A stretch of DNA of 64,000 bases from Microcystis aeruginosa W13-11 (GTDB lineage: Bacteria > Cyanobacteriota > Cyanobacteriia > Cyanobacteriales > Microcystaceae), in the NCBI GenBank assembly GCA_009995705.1, contig JAADBR010000016.1, positions 30,057-94,056 of the forward strand, in the 5' to 3' direction. Made by a program: the position numbers and the translations under genes. Below, in pieces: positions 63,141 to 64,000 of this stretch (position 1 is the first letter of the stretch; each line of letters begins with the position of its first letter). The notes beneath the pieces are model-generated. The model had not been told where the DNA came from. It saw nothing but the letters and a program-made list of their open reading frames with translations, and did not search any database.

Positions 63141-63935
63141 ATGGGCGAGAAACTGACAGGCGTTAATCCCAAGATAATCCAATGGGCAAGAGAAAGGGCG
63201 AGATATTCTCTTGAGTCTGTGGCGGTCAAGTTTAAAAAAGATGTTTCTGTTATCGAGAAATGGGAGTCAGGAGAGGACTTTCCCACTTATAGTCAATTGG
63301 AAAAGTTAGCAGAAATATATAAACGTCCTCTCGCTTTATTCTTTTTCCCAGAACCTCCCCTAGAAGCGGAGGAAAAACAAGAATTTAGAACTTTGCCAGA
63401 CTTTGAAATCGAAAACCTGGCCGCCGATACTATCTATGCTTTACGACAAGCAAAAGCGATGCAATTATCGCTCTCAGAAATTAATAATGGTATTAATCCT
63501 AGTACCAAGAAAATCTTTCAGGATATTTCGGTTAGTTCTAGTGATGATTTAAGGAAATTAGCCGAACAGATCAGAAATTATTTAAACGTTACTCTAGAAG
63601 AACAACTGACCTGGAATAATCGGGAAACTGCCTTAAAAAAATGGCGGAGTGCCGTGGAAGAAGCCGGTATTTTTATTTTTAAGCGTTCTTTTAAGCAGCG
63701 AGAAATTTCGGGATTTTGCTTGATAGATATTGAATTTCCAATCATCTATCTTAATAATAGCACGGAAAAATCTAGACAAATATTTACCATTTTTCATGAA
63801 TTAGCACATATTCTTTTGCAGACTAATGGAATTACTAAGTCTGACGATGGCTACATTAATAGTTTGCAAGGAGAAAATAAATATATCCAGGGTAATCGCA
63901 CGTCGTTTTGTATAAAATGTAACAGACAGAGGTGA
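63141..63935 (+). pseudogene. XRE HTH-ImmA/IrrE metallopeptidase, truncated near the window end
   Basis: The 264-aa frame has an N-terminal XRE helix-turn-helix (residues about 8-65, WARERARYSLESVAVKFKKDVSVIEKWESGEDFPTYSQLEKLAEIYKRPLALFFF) and an ImmA/IrrE peptidase with the zinc motif HELAH (about 231-235). Relatives continue for about another 100 residues past HELAH, with a conserved N..A..FL segment. Here, after ENKYIQG, the sequence changes to NRTSFCIKCNRQR and stops. Insertion or deletion at about 63893 is inferred. The metalloprotease core may be incomplete. Confidence 0.8.
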
Positions 63936-64000
63936 CTGAATGTCGTGCCTAGCAGGGCGAACTGATATAAGTTAATCTGAGAGGAAGTAAAAAGTTACAT

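Overview
The window looks like a chromosomal segment of a unicellular cyanobacterium, most probably Microcystis (inference from gene content, not from a search). Supporting signs are carotenoid genes crtP and crtB, Ycf37, a cytochrome b6f cofactor-assembly protein, a CYP38-like lumenal cyclophilin, a DHNA-CoA thioesterase, a RuBisCO-like protein of the kind described in Microcystis methionine salvage, many GCGATCGC-type palindromes, and intergenic tracts of the short repeat TGATAACTGATAAC. Decayed transposons, MITE-like elements and toxin-antitoxin fragments are abundant.

Layout. 0.1-5.6 kb: nitrate/nitrite ABC transporter nrtABCD. 5.6-7.6 kb: DUF2301 membrane protein and a tnpB-only IS1341-type element with terminal hairpins. 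7.8-13.9 kb: thiO-thiG fusion, methyltransferase, TolC-type outer-membrane protein, an orphan addiction-module antidote, and lpxD. 13.9-14.9 kb: decayed DNA with a TnpB remnant. 14.9-23.3 kb: ABC ATPase, SDR, plsY, a large hypothetical protein, tRNA-Glu(UUC), a sensor kinase, EVE and SPFH proteins, and tRNA-Gly(CCC). 23.3-26.8 kb: a Uma2 gene broken by one stop codon, a MITE, pirin and small conserved genes. 26.9-34.2 kb: crtP-crtB, then a P-type Ca-ATPase with an SLC13 permease. 34.2-36.7 kb: ycf37 and a solute-binding protein whose upstream partner, a REC-GGDEF diguanylate cyclase, is a pseudogene. 36.9-52.9 kb: mostly housekeeping (Ski2-like helicase, YceD, glycosyltransferases, M23 peptidase, serS, RuBisCO-like mtnW, cyclophilin, a Dnd-associated orphan, phylloquinone and cytochrome b6 biogenesis genes, a metal ABC permease).

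53-61 kb is an accessory island rich in toxin-antitoxin and TIR genes. It holds a DUF433/DUF5615 pair with a frameshifted toxin, several truncated genes, a 164-aa unknown followed by a TIR-TPR gene, a toxin-like/winged-helix pair, an MNT-HEPN pair with a deleted HEPN, a second TIR gene fused to GUN4, and three VapBC-like pairs (one truncated). A 14-codon relic of the 164-aa gene lies directly before the second TIR gene. The two TIR loci are therefore duplicated copies of one two-gene cassette with exchanged C-terminal domains. This is the strongest candidate for an undescribed conflict or signalling system here. 61-64 kb: DedA, ahcY and an XRE-ImmA/IrrE protein cut short near the window end.

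Functional links: mtnW and ahcY belong to methionine/SAM recycling; crtP and crtB form the first two steps of carotenoid synthesis; nrtABCD supplies nitrate.
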